Origin: Borrelia persica No12
GTDB taxonomy: Bacteria; Spirochaetota; Spirochaetia; Borreliales; Borreliaceae
Assembly (NCBI RefSeq): GCF_000500045.1
Contig: NZ_AYOT01000223.1
Span: forward strand, 124,001-188,000
DNA: 64,000 nucleotides
Direction: 5' to 3'
This document shows, in pieces, positions 37,051-46,381 of the stretch. The first letter of the stretch is position 1; every line of letters starts with the position of its first letter. A program made the translations under genes and the position numbers. The notes beneath the pieces are model-generated. The model was given only the letters and a program-made list of their open reading frames with translations, was not told where the DNA came from and searched no databases.

Positions 37051-37839
37051 ATGAATATAGATTTCTTGATTTTAAAATCCTTTACTGTGTTGCCTGTATT
37101 TATTAGAATTTTTGTTTTTTTAAGATTTTCACCTTTTTTTTCAACTATTAAAATGGGTTATTTAAATTTTTTCTTTGCATTGATTTTATCTATTATTGTT
37201 GTAGGTAAGATAAATCTGATTTATCCTTTGGATAATTTAACTGCATTTGTATTAATATTAGCAGGAGAGGCTGTTTTAGGTTTAATTCAAGCTTTTTTTA
37301 TAAGTATTATTTTTCATGTGTTTCATTTAATTGGTTTTTTTTTCTCAAATCAGATGGGACTTGCCTATGCAAATATTTTTGATGTTTTTTCAGAAGAAGA
37401 TAATTTGGTAATATCTCAAATATTTACTTATCTTTTTTTGGTTATATTTTTATCAAATGATTTTTTATTTCGTTTTTTGGTGATTGGAGTTTATGATTCT
37501 GTTTTAAATGTTAGAGTTGAACATATAGTTAATATAAAAAATTATGAACTTATAAAATTAATATTTTATTCTTTTGCTTTTCTTTTTGAAAAATCTTTAG
37601 TAATGTCTCTTCCAATATTAGGAGTTCTGTTACTTTTGTATTTGATTTTAGGTATAATTTCAAAAACCTCTCCCCAGATTAATTTATTAATGATTAGTTT
37701 TACTGTTTCATTGGGATTGGGATTAATTGTTTTATATATCATTTTTCCAAGTTTTGTGCTGTCTGTTAAAAGAGTAATTGAACTTAGTCTAGAATCTATG
37801 CGTCATGCATTGAATTTGTTTTCTGAGACTGTAAGATGA
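37051..37839 (+). CDS. fliR: Flagellar export gate protein FliR
   Basis: 262 residues, about six helices. FliR features: FVLILAGEAVLGLIQAFFISIIFHVFHLIGFFFSNQMGLAYANIFD (about 65-110) and KTSPQINLLMISFTVSLGLGLIVL (about 203-226). Overlaps flhB by 4 bp (ATGA). Matches BB0273. Confidence 0.94.
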   Translation: MNIDFLILKSFTVLPVFIRIFVFLRFSPFFSTIKMGYLNFFFALILSIIVVGKINLIYPLDNLTAFVLILAGEAVLGLIQAFFISIIFHVFHLIGFFFSNQMGLAYANIFDVFSEEDNLVISQIFTYLFLVIFLSNDFLFRFLVIGVYDSVLNVRVEHIVNIKNYELIKLIFYSFAFLFEKSLVMSLPILGVLLLLYLILGIISKTSPQINLLMISFTVSLGLGLIVLYIIFPSFVLSVKRVIELSLESMRHALNLFSETVR

Positions 37840-38957
37840 ATGTTAAAGATGAATTTTTAAATAAGAGTTGGTATATATCCCTTGATTTTTTTGCTGCAGA
37901 AGATGAGGGTAGGACTGAGGTTCCTACTGAACAGAAAAAGCAAAAAGCAAGACGTGAGGGGCAAGTATTAAAATCAACAGAGATTAATTCAGCTATTTCT
38001 CTTTTGATATTGTTTTCTGTGTTTTTTTTTATGTTATCTTATCTTGCTAAAGAATTGATGGATGTTTTTAGATGGCAGGCTAGTAAGTTACCAGAAGTAA
38101 TGTCGATTAGTATTTATTCATTAAGTTTTGCTTATATTAGACCCATATTTGGATATGTGAGTATGTTTTTTATAATATCTTTTGTGGTTGGACTTTTAAT
38201 TAATATTATTCAAGTTGGTTTTGTTGTAACTCTTAAGCCTATTGTGCCTCAATGGGATAGAATAAATCCAAATTTTTCGAAATGGATGAAAAATTCTTTT
38301 GGCTCGTTTGATGCTTTTTTTAATTTGTTTAAAAGTTTGTTAAAAATTGCTATAATATCTCTTATATATTATATTATGTTAAAAAGCAATATAGGTAAAA
38401 TTTCTAGAATGCCTGAGTATAGTCTTGAAGGCGGTATTTCTGTTATATTAAACCTTGCTTATAGAATATGTTTTTTTTCATTAATTGTATTGATGGGTCT
38501 TAGTATACTAGATTATCTTTTTCAAAGAGCTCGTTATATTGACAATTTAAAAATGACAAAAGAAGAGGTAAAACAAGAGAGAAAAGAAATGGAAGGAGAT
38601 CCTCTGCTTCGTTCTAGGATTAGGGAGCGAATGAGAGAAATTGCAAGTGTTAATTTAAGGACGGCAGTTCCTCAATCAGATGTGGTAATTGTAAACCCAG
38701 AACATTTTGCTGTTGCTATTAAGTGGGATAGTAATACTATGTTAGCACCAAAAGTTCTTGCAAAAGGACAAGATGAGATTGCATTGGTAATTAAACAAAT
38801 TGCAAGAGAAAATAATATTCCTGTGATGGAAAATAAACCACTTGCAAGGGATCTTTATTTCAATGTTGATGTTAATGAAGAGATTCCAAGAGAGTATTGG
38901 GAAATTGTTTCTAAAATTCTTGTGAAAGTATATTCTATTGCTAAAAAATTTAATTAG
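37836..38957 (+). CDS. flhB: Flagellar export switch protein FlhB
   Basis: Sets export specificity. The AEDEGRTEVPTEQKKQKARREGQV segment (about 20-43) and four membrane helices are typical. The cytoplasmic domain carries the autocleavage site, here N287-P-E-H rather than the common NPTH, followed by FAVAIKWD and the C-terminal IPVMENKPLARDLYFNVDVNEEIP. 373 aa. Matches BB0272. Confidence 0.96.
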   Translation: MNVKDEFLNKSWYISLDFFAAEDEGRTEVPTEQKKQKARREGQVLKSTEINSAISLLILFSVFFFMLSYLAKELMDVFRWQASKLPEVMSISIYSLSFAYIRPIFGYVSMFFIISFVVGLLINIIQVGFVVTLKPIVPQWDRINPNFSKWMKNSFGSFDAFFNLFKSLLKIAIISLIYYIMLKSNIGKISRMPEYSLEGGISVILNLAYRICFFSLIVLMGLSILDYLFQRARYIDNLKMTKEEVKQERKEMEGDPLLRSRIRERMREIASVNLRTAVPQSDVVIVNPEHFAVAIKWDSNTMLAPKVLAKGQDEIALVIKQIARENNIPVMENKPLARDLYFNVDVNEEIPREYWEIVSKILVKVYSIAKKFN

Positions 38958-38968
38958 GGGTTAATTCA

Positions 38969-41056
38969 TTGGACTTAGGAAAAAATTCTGTATTAGGATA
39001 TTTTGGACTTAATAATAAGGTGGACTTAATAGTTTCAGTCGGATTAATACTTATTGTTGCTGGCTTTATTTTACCGCTTCCTGCATTTATTTTGGATGCT
39101 TTGATTGCGATTAATCTGATGGTAAGTCTTTTAATTATTCTTATTGTTCTTTATTCTAAACGTTCACTTGATTTTTCAGTTTTCCCAACGCTTTTGCTTA
39201 TTATGACTATTTTTGGTCTTGTTTTAAATATTTCTTCTACTAGATTAATTTTGATAAAAGGAATAAATTTTGATGGTCAAATGATAAGGGCTTTTGGAAC
39301 ATTTGTTGTTGGAGGTTCTGGACCACAAGGTCTTTTTGTGGGATTTATAATATTTCTTATTATAATTGCAGTTCAATTTATTGTTATAACTAAGGGCGCT
39401 ACGAGAGTTGCTGAGGTTGCTGCTCGTTTTGCGCTTGATGCTCTTCCGGGGAAACAGATGGCTATTGATTCTGCTTATAGTTCTGGTAATTTGACGGAAG
39501 AAGAGGCCACAAGACAAAAAAATGATTTGCAAGCTGAAGTGAATTTTTATGGGGCTATGGATGGTGCTTCTAAATTTGTTTCTGGGAATGTAAAGGTTGG
39601 ATTTTTAATAACCCTTATAAATATTTTTGGGGGACTTGTAGTAGGAGTTACTCTTCAAGGTCTTAATTTTAATGATGCAATCAATAATTACGTGTCTTTA
39701 ACTGTTGGAGATGGACTTGTGTCTCAACTTCCAGCTTTATTGATCTCAACAGCAACGGGTCTTATTGTTACAAGATCAATATCAAAAAATAGTTTTGGAG
39801 GTGAGGTTTTTGAACAATTTACTTCCTATGCAGGGATTTATTGGATAGTATCTGTATTTTTGTTATTTTTGGCATTTCTGCCAGGATTTCCTACATTAAT
39901 ACTAATTATTTTGGGTTTATTGATAGCGTATTTTGCTTATTCACTTTCTACTTTATCTAGAAATAGAGAACTTCATGAAAAGCAAAAAGCCGAAGAGCAA
40001 GTATTAAGTTATGCTGATAAAGAAATGACACCTGTAGTTCCTCTAGATCCATTGGCTTTAGAGATTGGATATAATCTTGTTCCAATAGTTGATGATTCAA
40101 AAACATCAGAACTTCTTGATCGTATTGTGAAAATACGTCGTGAGATTGCTCTTGAGTTTGGAATGGTTGTTCCTAAGATTAGAATAGTAGATAATATGCG
40201 ACTTGAACCTAATGAATATTCGTTTAAACTTAGGGGAGTAGAAATTGGTCGTGGGGAGATTAAATTAGGTAAGTTTTTAGTTATAAATGTAGGTTTGGAT
40301 TCTGGTCTTGAAGGAGATCTTACAAAAGATCCGTCATTTGGACTTCCATCTCTTTGGGTAAATGATGATGTGCGAGAAATGGCTGAAAAATTAGGTTATA
40401 CTGTAGTTGATCCACCTTCAATTATTGCTACACATATGACTGAACTTATTAAGAGACATTCTTATGAAATTTTAACACGTCAAGATGTCCAGAATATTCT
40501 TGATGTATTTAAAAAGGACTATGGAGCTATTGTTGAAGAAGTGTTAAAAGATTTTTCAGTAGGAGAAATTCAAAGAGTGTTACAAGGCCTTTTGCGAGAG
40601 CAAGTTTCAATCCGTAATTTAGTTACAATTTTTGAGACAATAGCTGACTTTACAAGTGTTACTAAAGATACATTTTTCTTAATTGAAAAGTGTAGACAGG
40701 CAATTGGTAGACAAATAGTTAATGGATATCTGGATTCTAATTTGGAACTTAATGTAATAACAATTAATCCAGAATTTGAACAAAAAATCATTGATTCAAG
40801 ATTTGAGGCCAATAGTGAGCTTGTAAGTTCCCTTGATCCAAGTTTGAAATCCAAATTTCTTTATGAACTCTTTAGGCTTGTAAATGAAGTTCAATCGCAA
40901 GGGCATTATCCCGTTATATTATCTAGTGAATCTGCACGGCCTTTGATAAGGGTTTTAACAAGTAGAGAACTTGCAGATGTTGTTGTTATATCTGTTTTAG
41001 AGGTTCCTAAAAATGTTAAAGTTAATGTACTTAAAACAGTAGAGGTTGAAGAGTAG
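38969..41056 (+). CDS. flhA: Flagellar export protein FlhA
   Basis: Largest gate component: eight N-terminal helices (to about 330) with the FHIPEP signature region (GSARVAEVAARFALDALPGKQMAIDSA-like, about 145-170), and a large cytoplasmic domain that docks export chaperones (about 355-695). 695 aa. TTG start at 38969 with AGGGG upstream. Matches BB0271. Confidence 0.97.
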   Translation: MDLGKNSVLGYFGLNNKVDLIVSVGLILIVAGFILPLPAFILDALIAINLMVSLLIILIVLYSKRSLDFSVFPTLLLIMTIFGLVLNISSTRLILIKGINFDGQMIRAFGTFVVGGSGPQGLFVGFIIFLIIIAVQFIVITKGATRVAEVAARFALDALPGKQMAIDSAYSSGNLTEEEATRQKNDLQAEVNFYGAMDGASKFVSGNVKVGFLITLINIFGGLVVGVTLQGLNFNDAINNYVSLTVGDGLVSQLPALLISTATGLIVTRSISKNSFGGEVFEQFTSYAGIYWIVSVFLLFLAFLPGFPTLILIILGLLIAYFAYSLSTLSRNRELHEKQKAEEQVLSYADKEMTPVVPLDPLALEIGYNLVPIVDDSKTSELLDRIVKIRREIALEFGMVVPKIRIVDNMRLEPNEYSFKLRGVEIGRGEIKLGKFLVINVGLDSGLEGDLTKDPSFGLPSLWVNDDVREMAEKLGYTVVDPPSIIATHMTELIKRHSYEILTRQDVQNILDVFKKDYGAIVEEVLKDFSVGEIQRVLQGLLREQVSIRNLVTIFETIADFTSVTKDTFFLIEKCRQAIGRQIVNGYLDSNLELNVITINPEFEQKIIDSRFEANSELVSSLDPSLKSKFLYELFRLVNEVQSQGHYPVILSSESARPLIRVLTSRELADVVVISVLEVPKNVKVNVLKTVEVEE

Positions 41057-41060
41057 TATT

Positions 41061-42227
41061 ATGGTTCAGTATTTTACAGAAAGAGGTCCTACCTATAATG
41101 AAGTTATAGAAACTGTTAAGAGAAAATATGGAAAAAATGCTAGGGTTATGACTTATAAGACAGTATCTCATGGAGGAATATTTGGCTTATTTAGTAGGGA
41201 TTGGATTGAGGTTTCAGGTTATGTTAGATATGACATTGGACAACAGCAAATAAATGTTGAGGAAGAAAAGCGTAAGATTCTTCAAAGTATTAAAAAAGAA
41301 GAGAGTTCTTCAATTGAAGATGTGATTAAGGAAGTTAAGTCTCTTAAAAATGAACTTGCACATAAAAAGGAAGAAGTTAATCATCCGACGATTTTCAAAA
41401 TAGAAGATATTTTACGTAGTAATGATTTTTCTGAAAGTTATATCAGAGATACTAATGATTTTATTAGAAGGGAGTTTAGTTTATCAGATCTTGATGATTA
41501 TGATAAAGTTAAAGATAGTGTGATAATATATATTGCTAAAACTATCAAATGTTCGGGCTCTCTTATTGATAATCTTAAAAAAAGAATTTTTATTTTAGTT
41601 GGGCCAACAGGTGTTGGTAAAACCACTACCATTGCAAAACTTGCAGCTATTTATGGAATTAATAGTGATGATAAGAGTTTAAATATTAAGATTATTACTA
41701 TTGATAATTATCGAATAGGTGCTAAAAAGCAAATTCAGACATATGGTGATATTATGGGTATTCCTGTTAAGGCAATTGAGTCTTTTAAAGATTTAAAAGA
41801 AGAAATTACACAATCAAAGGATTTTGATCTTGTTCTTATTGATACAATTGGTAAGAGTCCTAAGGATTTTATGAAGCTTGCTGAGATGAAGGAACTTCTT
41901 AATGCTTGTGGTCGTGATGCTGAATTTCATTTGGCTGTAAGCTCTACTACAAAGACATCTGATATTAAGGAAATATTTCATCAGTTCTCTCCCTTTAGTT
42001 ATAAGACTGTAATTTTTACAAAGCTTGATGAGACAACGTGTGTTGGTAATTTGATAAGTTTGATTCATGAGATGAGAAAGGAAGTTTCTTATGTTACCGA
42101 TGGGCAAATTGTTCCTCATAATATTAGTATTGCAGAACCGCTTACCTTTATTAAGAAAATAAATGGGTATCGAATAAGTGATGATGTTGAATTTATTCGC
42201 AAGCTAAAAAGTAAATCTTATTATTAA
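41061..42227 (+). CDS. flhF: Signal-recognition-type GTPase FlhF
   Basis: SRP-family GTPase that places the flagella at the pole. N-terminal basic domain (to about 60) includes the Jag_N-like GGIFGLFSRDWIEVSG. NG domain: G1 VGPTGVGKTTTIAKLAA (about 186-202), DNYRIGAKKQIQTYGDI, G3 LIDTIGKSPKD, G4 TKLDETTCVGNL. I start at the ATG at 41061; a longer frame overlaps flhA without family support. 388 aa. Loss of FlhF in B. burgdorferi gives misplaced, fewer flagella. Matches BB0270. Confidence 0.95.
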   Translation: MVQYFTERGPTYNEVIETVKRKYGKNARVMTYKTVSHGGIFGLFSRDWIEVSGYVRYDIGQQQINVEEEKRKILQSIKKEESSSIEDVIKEVKSLKNELAHKKEEVNHPTIFKIEDILRSNDFSESYIRDTNDFIRREFSLSDLDDYDKVKDSVIIYIAKTIKCSGSLIDNLKKRIFILVGPTGVGKTTTIAKLAAIYGINSDDKSLNIKIITIDNYRIGAKKQIQTYGDIMGIPVKAIESFKDLKEEITQSKDFDLVLIDTIGKSPKDFMKLAEMKELLNACGRDAEFHLAVSSTTKTSDIKEIFHQFSPFSYKTVIFTKLDETTCVGNLISLIHEMRKEVSYVTDGQIVPHNISIAEPLTFIKKINGYRISDDVEFIRKLKSKSYY

Positions 42228-42236
42228 GGATAATAT

Positions 42237-43127
42237 ATGATGGAAGATCAGGCTCAAAGTTTACGTGATATTATGAAATTAAATAATAAGGCCAGTTTTA
42301 TTGTTGATGAAAAAATACAAAATAATAAAACAAGATTTATTTCTGTTACTAGTGGTAAAGGTGGTGTTGGGAAAAGTAATATTGCTGTGGGTCTTGCTCT
42401 TAAATATGCACATCTTGGTAAAAAAGTTTTAGTTTTTGATGCAGATATTGGTATGGCTAATATTAATATTTTACTTGGGGTTATTCCTAAGTACAGTATT
42501 TATCATATGATTATGCAGGGTCGAGATATTAAGGATGTAATTACAAAGACTGAATATAATATTGATCTTTTAGCTGGTGCTTCTGGGACAACAGAACTTT
42601 TGGATTTATCAGAGGCTGAGATGAACCAGTTTATAAAAGAATTATTAAAAGTTTATGAATATGATATAGTGATAATAGATACCAGTGCTGGAATTTCGAG
42701 ACAGGTTATTTCGTTTTTGTTTTCTAGTGATGACGTAGTTATTGTAACGACACCAGAACCTACTTCTATAACCGATGCTTATGGTATAATTAAGGTTTTG
42801 TCTCATAGGATGGAAAATTTGAAAAATTTAAGACTTATTGTAAATAGAGTTTCTAATGTTAGTGAAGGAAAAGTAGTGGCTAAGAAAGTTATTGATATAT
42901 CAAGTCAATTTTTGAATTTAAATATTGATTATTTGGGTTATGTTTATGAGGATCAAAATATTAAAAATTCTGTTTTTAAGCAAAGACCTTTTATTTTATT
43001 AAATCCTAATAGTAAAGCTAGTTATTGTCTTGATTCTATTGTGGCTGCTCTTGAAGAGATTACTCTTGATCATAAAAAAAGAAGAGGTGTAATAGGTTTT
43101 ATATCTAAATTTTTTGGCATGGAATAG
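42237..43127 (+). CDS. flhG: MinD-like ATPase FlhG (YlxH)
   Basis: Limits flagellar number. The N-terminus has the DQAQSLR motif (residues about 4-10), which in this family activates the FlhF GTPase. Deviant Walker [18 protein letters not shown] (about 38-54), [15 protein letters not shown], and IIDTSAGIS. The C-terminus ([13 protein letters not shown]) is an amphipathic membrane-targeting helix. 296 aa. Matches BB0269. Confidence 0.95.
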   Translation: MMEDQAQSLRDIMKLNNKASFIVDEKIQNNKTRFISVTSGKGGVGKSNIAVGLALKYAHLGKKVLVFDADIGMANINILLGVIPKYSIYHMIMQGRDIKDVITKTEYNIDLLAGASGTTELLDLSEAEMNQFIKELLKVYEYDIVIIDTSAGISRQVISFLFSSDDVVIVTTPEPTSITDAYGIIKVLSHRMENLKNLRLIVNRVSNVSEGKVVAKKVIDISSQFLNLNIDYLGYVYEDQNIKNSVFKQRPFILLNPNSKASYCLDSIVAALEEITLDHKKRRGVIGFISKFFGME

Positions 43128-43134
43128 GTAAATT

Positions 43135-43626
43135 ATGTTATTTGGTAATAAAAGAAGTTATGTTTTATTATTTAGTTCATTTGCATTTATTCTTGCAATG
43201 ATTCTTGGTGTTTTTGCTCGTGTATCTTTTGTTACAGTATTATTTAGAGCTTTTTTCCAATTTGTAATTTTTTTCGTTATAGGGCTTTTAATTGAATTTA
43301 TATACAATAAGTATTTGTATGAACTATTTAGAGATGATAATTTGAGTGGTAATAAAGATGATGTTATTAAAAAAGATGATGATTCTCAGTCTGAATCTGG
43401 CAATGTAGATTCTGGTTCTAGAGATGATTTTTCAAGTAACGGTAATAAAGTTAATAATGACAATTATAGTTTTTCGGAAGAGTTGAACAAATACGAAGCT
43501 GTTGATGAGAGTCTAAATAATATTGATTCCGATAGTAAATTATCAGAACAAATTTCATATGTTAAGAGAAGTGATCCTAAAGTTGTTGCTGATGCTATTA
43601 AAACTTTGATTAATAAAAAGGAATAA
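43135..43626 (+). CDS. Small membrane protein with FliF-like C-terminal tail (BB0268 type)
   Basis: 163 residues: two adjacent membrane helices (about 8-28 and 33-56), a Ser/Asp/Asn-rich flexible cytoplasmic stretch (about 65-140), and a conserved-looking C-terminal tail SDPKVVADAIKTLINKKE. That tail resembles the FliG-binding tail of FliF in this operon. I recall that the B. burgdorferi gene at this place (BB0268) was reported as an atypical Hfq; I see no Sm fold here. Between flhG and the FapA-like gene. Function open; flagellar link is inferred. Confidence 0.75.
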   Translation: MLFGNKRSYVLLFSSFAFILAMILGVFARVSFVTVLFRAFFQFVIFFVIGLLIEFIYNKYLYELFRDDNLSGNKDDVIKKDDDSQSESGNVDSGSRDDFSSNGNKVNNDNYSFSEELNKYEAVDESLNNIDSDSKLSEQISYVKRSDPKVVADAIKTLINKKE

Positions 43627-43628
43627 TT

Positions 43629-45527
43629 ATGACTGATCTTTGTGATTTTTCTGATTTTAGGGAAAAAATAAGGCAATATTTAGAAAAGGAAAATAAAGTT
43701 AATTTAATAGAAATAGAAGCTGATACTCTTGAAGAGGCTTTAAACGATGCTTCTTTGGAACTTTCAGTTCCATATAAAGAATTAGATTATGAGATTTTAG
43801 TACGTGGGCATAATGGAATATTTGGATATGGTAGGAAAAAATGGAAAATAGTTGCTTATAAAAATTATTATTCAAAATTTGGTGTTATTGATGTTTTAAG
43901 TTCAAAACGTGAATCCGAAGAGGTTATGTCTTTGGATGGAAAGTTTTTTATAAGGCGAAGTGCTAAGGGAGCATTTTTAAAAGTTACACCTGCTCAAGGA
44001 GGTGGGAGTGTTGTAACTTTTAAAGATGTACTGGATAAATTTGCATCGTATAGTAATATTAAAAATTTGGATAAAAATTTTATTAGGACAGTAGTTGAAA
44101 ATGCTAATGGTGAATATGAACGTGTATCTGATTTTGAAGCTGATCCTGCTGATAGTGTAACTATGATGGTTCATATATCAGAAGATTCAATGTCAGTAAC
44201 GATTGAATTTACTACCCCTGGACCTAATGGTGCTGAAGTTTTAGAGAAGGATATTTATAATATTCTTAAAAAATATGGGATAACAGAGAAAGCATTTCTT
44301 AAAAATAAAATAAAAGAATTTGTTGACTATCCGTTTTATGGTGAACCAGTTGAGATGGCAAAGGGAGTAAATTCTGTTAAGGGAAGAGATGCTTATGTTA
44401 ATTTTGTTGTTAAGAGTAAGTATTCAGCTGAATATGGTGCTGTGAGTAATGAGTTTAGAAATGTTAATGAGGGAGATGAACTTGCAGAAATTGTTCCCTT
44501 CTCAAGAGGTATTGATGGATATACTGTTTTTGGAAAAATATTGGGAGCAGAAAGTGGTCGAGAGTTAAATTTGGTTTTGGGAGATAATACTTTAAGGGAA
44601 GGAAATAAGATTATTGCAGGATGTGATGGATATATATTTATTGAAAATGGTATTATTTCTGTACATGATGTTTATGTTGTTGAGGGCGATGTTGGTCCTG
44701 CTACTGGAAATATAGTAAATAATGGTATGGTATTAGTTAAGGGAAGTGTTTTGGATGGATATAATATTATGGCTAAGAGCGGAATAGAAGTTACCGGACT
44801 TGTTGGTAGGTGTAATTTAAGTACGGATGGATCTATTGTTCTTCGCAGTGGAGCTAATGGAAAGGGTAATTCAGAAATTTATGCTAAGAAGTCTATTAAG
44901 TCTAAATTTTTAGAAAATGTAAATGTTCGATGTGAAGGTGATATTGAGGTTGTAAGAGGGATTGTTAATTCATTTGTTTCTTGTACAAAAAAAGTACTCT
45001 GTATTGGAAAAAAGTCTAAAATAGTTGGTTCTGATATTCGTGCAAGAGAAGAAGTTAGAGCGTATTCTATTGGATCTGAGGGTAATACTGAGACTTTTGT
45101 TTATGTGGGATGTGATCCTGAAATAAAAGCTTCATTATCTAATTTTACTGAGTATCTTGTAAAAATGGAGAAACGTCTTGAGGTTTTGACAAAAGATATT
45201 TCTGCTTTAAAGAGAAATATTCAGATTACTGTTGATAAAGCCGAAAAGTCTTTAAAAATTGACAGTTGTAATGAACTTGTTAATGAGAGAGATATTTTAA
45301 TTTTAGAAATAAAGATGGTACGAGATAAGCAGGAAAGTTTGCAAAAAGCTCTTGAAGAGAGTAAAACTGATGGTAAGATTTTTGTTGAATATATAGCTTA
45401 TGCTGGAGTTAAATTGTCTATTAAGGATGCTTATTATGAGCTTGTAAGAGATTATCATAATATCACTTTTGTAGAGGATGACGGTATGATTAAAATGGTA
45501 TCTTATGTTCCTTTTGAATCTAAATAG
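43629..45527 (+). CDS. FapA/DUF342-family protein with Jag_N-like N-terminus
   Basis: 632 residues. The N-terminus (about 15-75, VNLIEIEADTLEEALNDASLEL ... GIFGYGRKKWKIV) is a Jag_N-like domain. The middle and C-terminal halves form the DUF342/FapA polymer-binding beta helix, with repeated GDI-x-V and GxVxxGxx turns (about 300-490), then a coiled coil (about 525-590). FapA proteins are common in flagellar-FlhF/FlhG neighbourhoods, with a proposed polymerising or cell-surface-patterning role. Matches BB0267. Confidence 0.82.
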   Translation: MTDLCDFSDFREKIRQYLEKENKVNLIEIEADTLEEALNDASLELSVPYKELDYEILVRGHNGIFGYGRKKWKIVAYKNYYSKFGVIDVLSSKRESEEVMSLDGKFFIRRSAKGAFLKVTPAQGGGSVVTFKDVLDKFASYSNIKNLDKNFIRTVVENANGEYERVSDFEADPADSVTMMVHISEDSMSVTIEFTTPGPNGAEVLEKDIYNILKKYGITEKAFLKNKIKEFVDYPFYGEPVEMAKGVNSVKGRDAYVNFVVKSKYSAEYGAVSNEFRNVNEGDELAEIVPFSRGIDGYTVFGKILGAESGRELNLVLGDNTLREGNKIIAGCDGYIFIENGIISVHDVYVVEGDVGPATGNIVNNGMVLVKGSVLDGYNIMAKSGIEVTGLVGRCNLSTDGSIVLRSGANGKGNSEIYAKKSIKSKFLENVNVRCEGDIEVVRGIVNSFVSCTKKVLCIGKKSKIVGSDIRAREEVRAYSIGSEGNTETFVYVGCDPEIKASLSNFTEYLVKMEKRLEVLTKDISALKRNIQITVDKAEKSLKIDSCNELVNERDILILEIKMVRDKQESLQKALEESKTDGKIFVEYIAYAGVKLSIKDAYYELVRDYHNITFVEDDGMIKMVSYVPFESK

Positions 45528-45550
45528 GTTTAAATTATAGGAGTAGCTTT

Positions 45551-45862
45551 ATGGATATTAATAATTCATCTGAAGTTACAAAGATAATTGTGCAAGGTGC
45601 TTTTAAAGCTAGTGAAGTTTCAAGTGAAACTTTAAGGAAAAAGAGGAGAAAAGAGAATCAAAATTTGAGTTTAAGTCATAGTAAAGGTCATCATGCTGAG
45701 GTAAATATTATATCTCCTACTGATGAGATCAAAGATAATGACTTTCATTTTTTTACAGTATCAAAGGTTAAGGATAATGGTGATGAGAAAGATTTATCTG
45801 ATTCGTGTGACATTGATTTGCATGATCCAAAGATTGGAAAAAATGTTGATATTGAGAGATAA
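45551..45862 (+). CDS. Small conserved hypothetical protein in the flagellar run
   Basis: 103 residues, hydrophilic, charged, without membrane segment or signal. A basic patch (LRKKRRKENQ, about 28-37) is followed by a low-complexity acidic end. Strong RBS (AGGAG at about 45539). It lies between the FapA-like gene and the DUF6115-like gene. Matches BB0266. I do not recognise the family. Confidence 0.65.
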   Translation: MDINNSSEVTKIIVQGAFKASEVSSETLRKKRRKENQNLSLSHSKGHHAEVNIISPTDEIKDNDFHFFTVSKVKDNGDEKDLSDSCDIDLHDPKIGKNVDIER

Positions 45863-45883
45863 TGTGACTATAGGACATTCTGT

Positions 45884-46381
45884 ATGTTAGTTGTTTTTTG
45901 TTTCATTTTGATTATATTTACTTTTATATATTTTCATGTTTATATTAGTTTAAAAATAAAATCTAATAGTATACTTAGAAAATTTAAAAGTGAGGTAGAC
46001 AAAACTATTATTGAAATTAATCAAGCCACTGATAGGAATATTAGTATTATTGAAATTAAGATTGAAAGTTTAAATAGGATTATTAAAGAAGTTGATGAGA
46101 GAATAGAAATACTTGATCAAAGATTGTTAGGATTTAATGCCCATTCAATTTCAATGGTAAATAATAATTTTGGAATTAAAGGTGATAATGGTTCTTATAA
46201 AAATAATTTAGATTATTCAATTCCTACTATTGAAAAAAATATAATCAAAGAAGGATATAATATTCGTCAGCAAGTTATTTCACTTTATGAACAGGGAATG
46301 TCTTTAGAAGTGATTGCTAAGAAATTAAAATTAGATTTGGGTGAAATTGAATTGATTGTTTCAATTCATAGGGGTATTTGA
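45884..46381 (+). CDS. Membrane-anchored protein with helix-turn-helix-like C-terminus (DUF6115 type)
   Basis: 165 residues: N-terminal membrane helix (about 2-24), a coiled coil (about 35-80), a linker, and a C-terminal helix-turn-helix-like segment (NIRQQVISLYEQGMSLEVIAKKLKLDLGEIELIV, about 126-160). The layout fits the DUF6115 family often seen near flhF/fapA. The fold looks like a homeodomain/HTH but may serve protein contacts. Its stop overlaps the Hsp70 ATG (46381). Matches BB0265. Confidence 0.7.
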   Translation: MLVVFCFILIIFTFIYFHVYISLKIKSNSILRKFKSEVDKTIIEINQATDRNISIIEIKIESLNRIIKEVDERIEILDQRLLGFNAHSISMVNNNFGIKGDNGSYKNNLDYSIPTIEKNIIKEGYNIRQQVISLYEQGMSLEVIAKKLKLDLGEIELIVSIHRGI

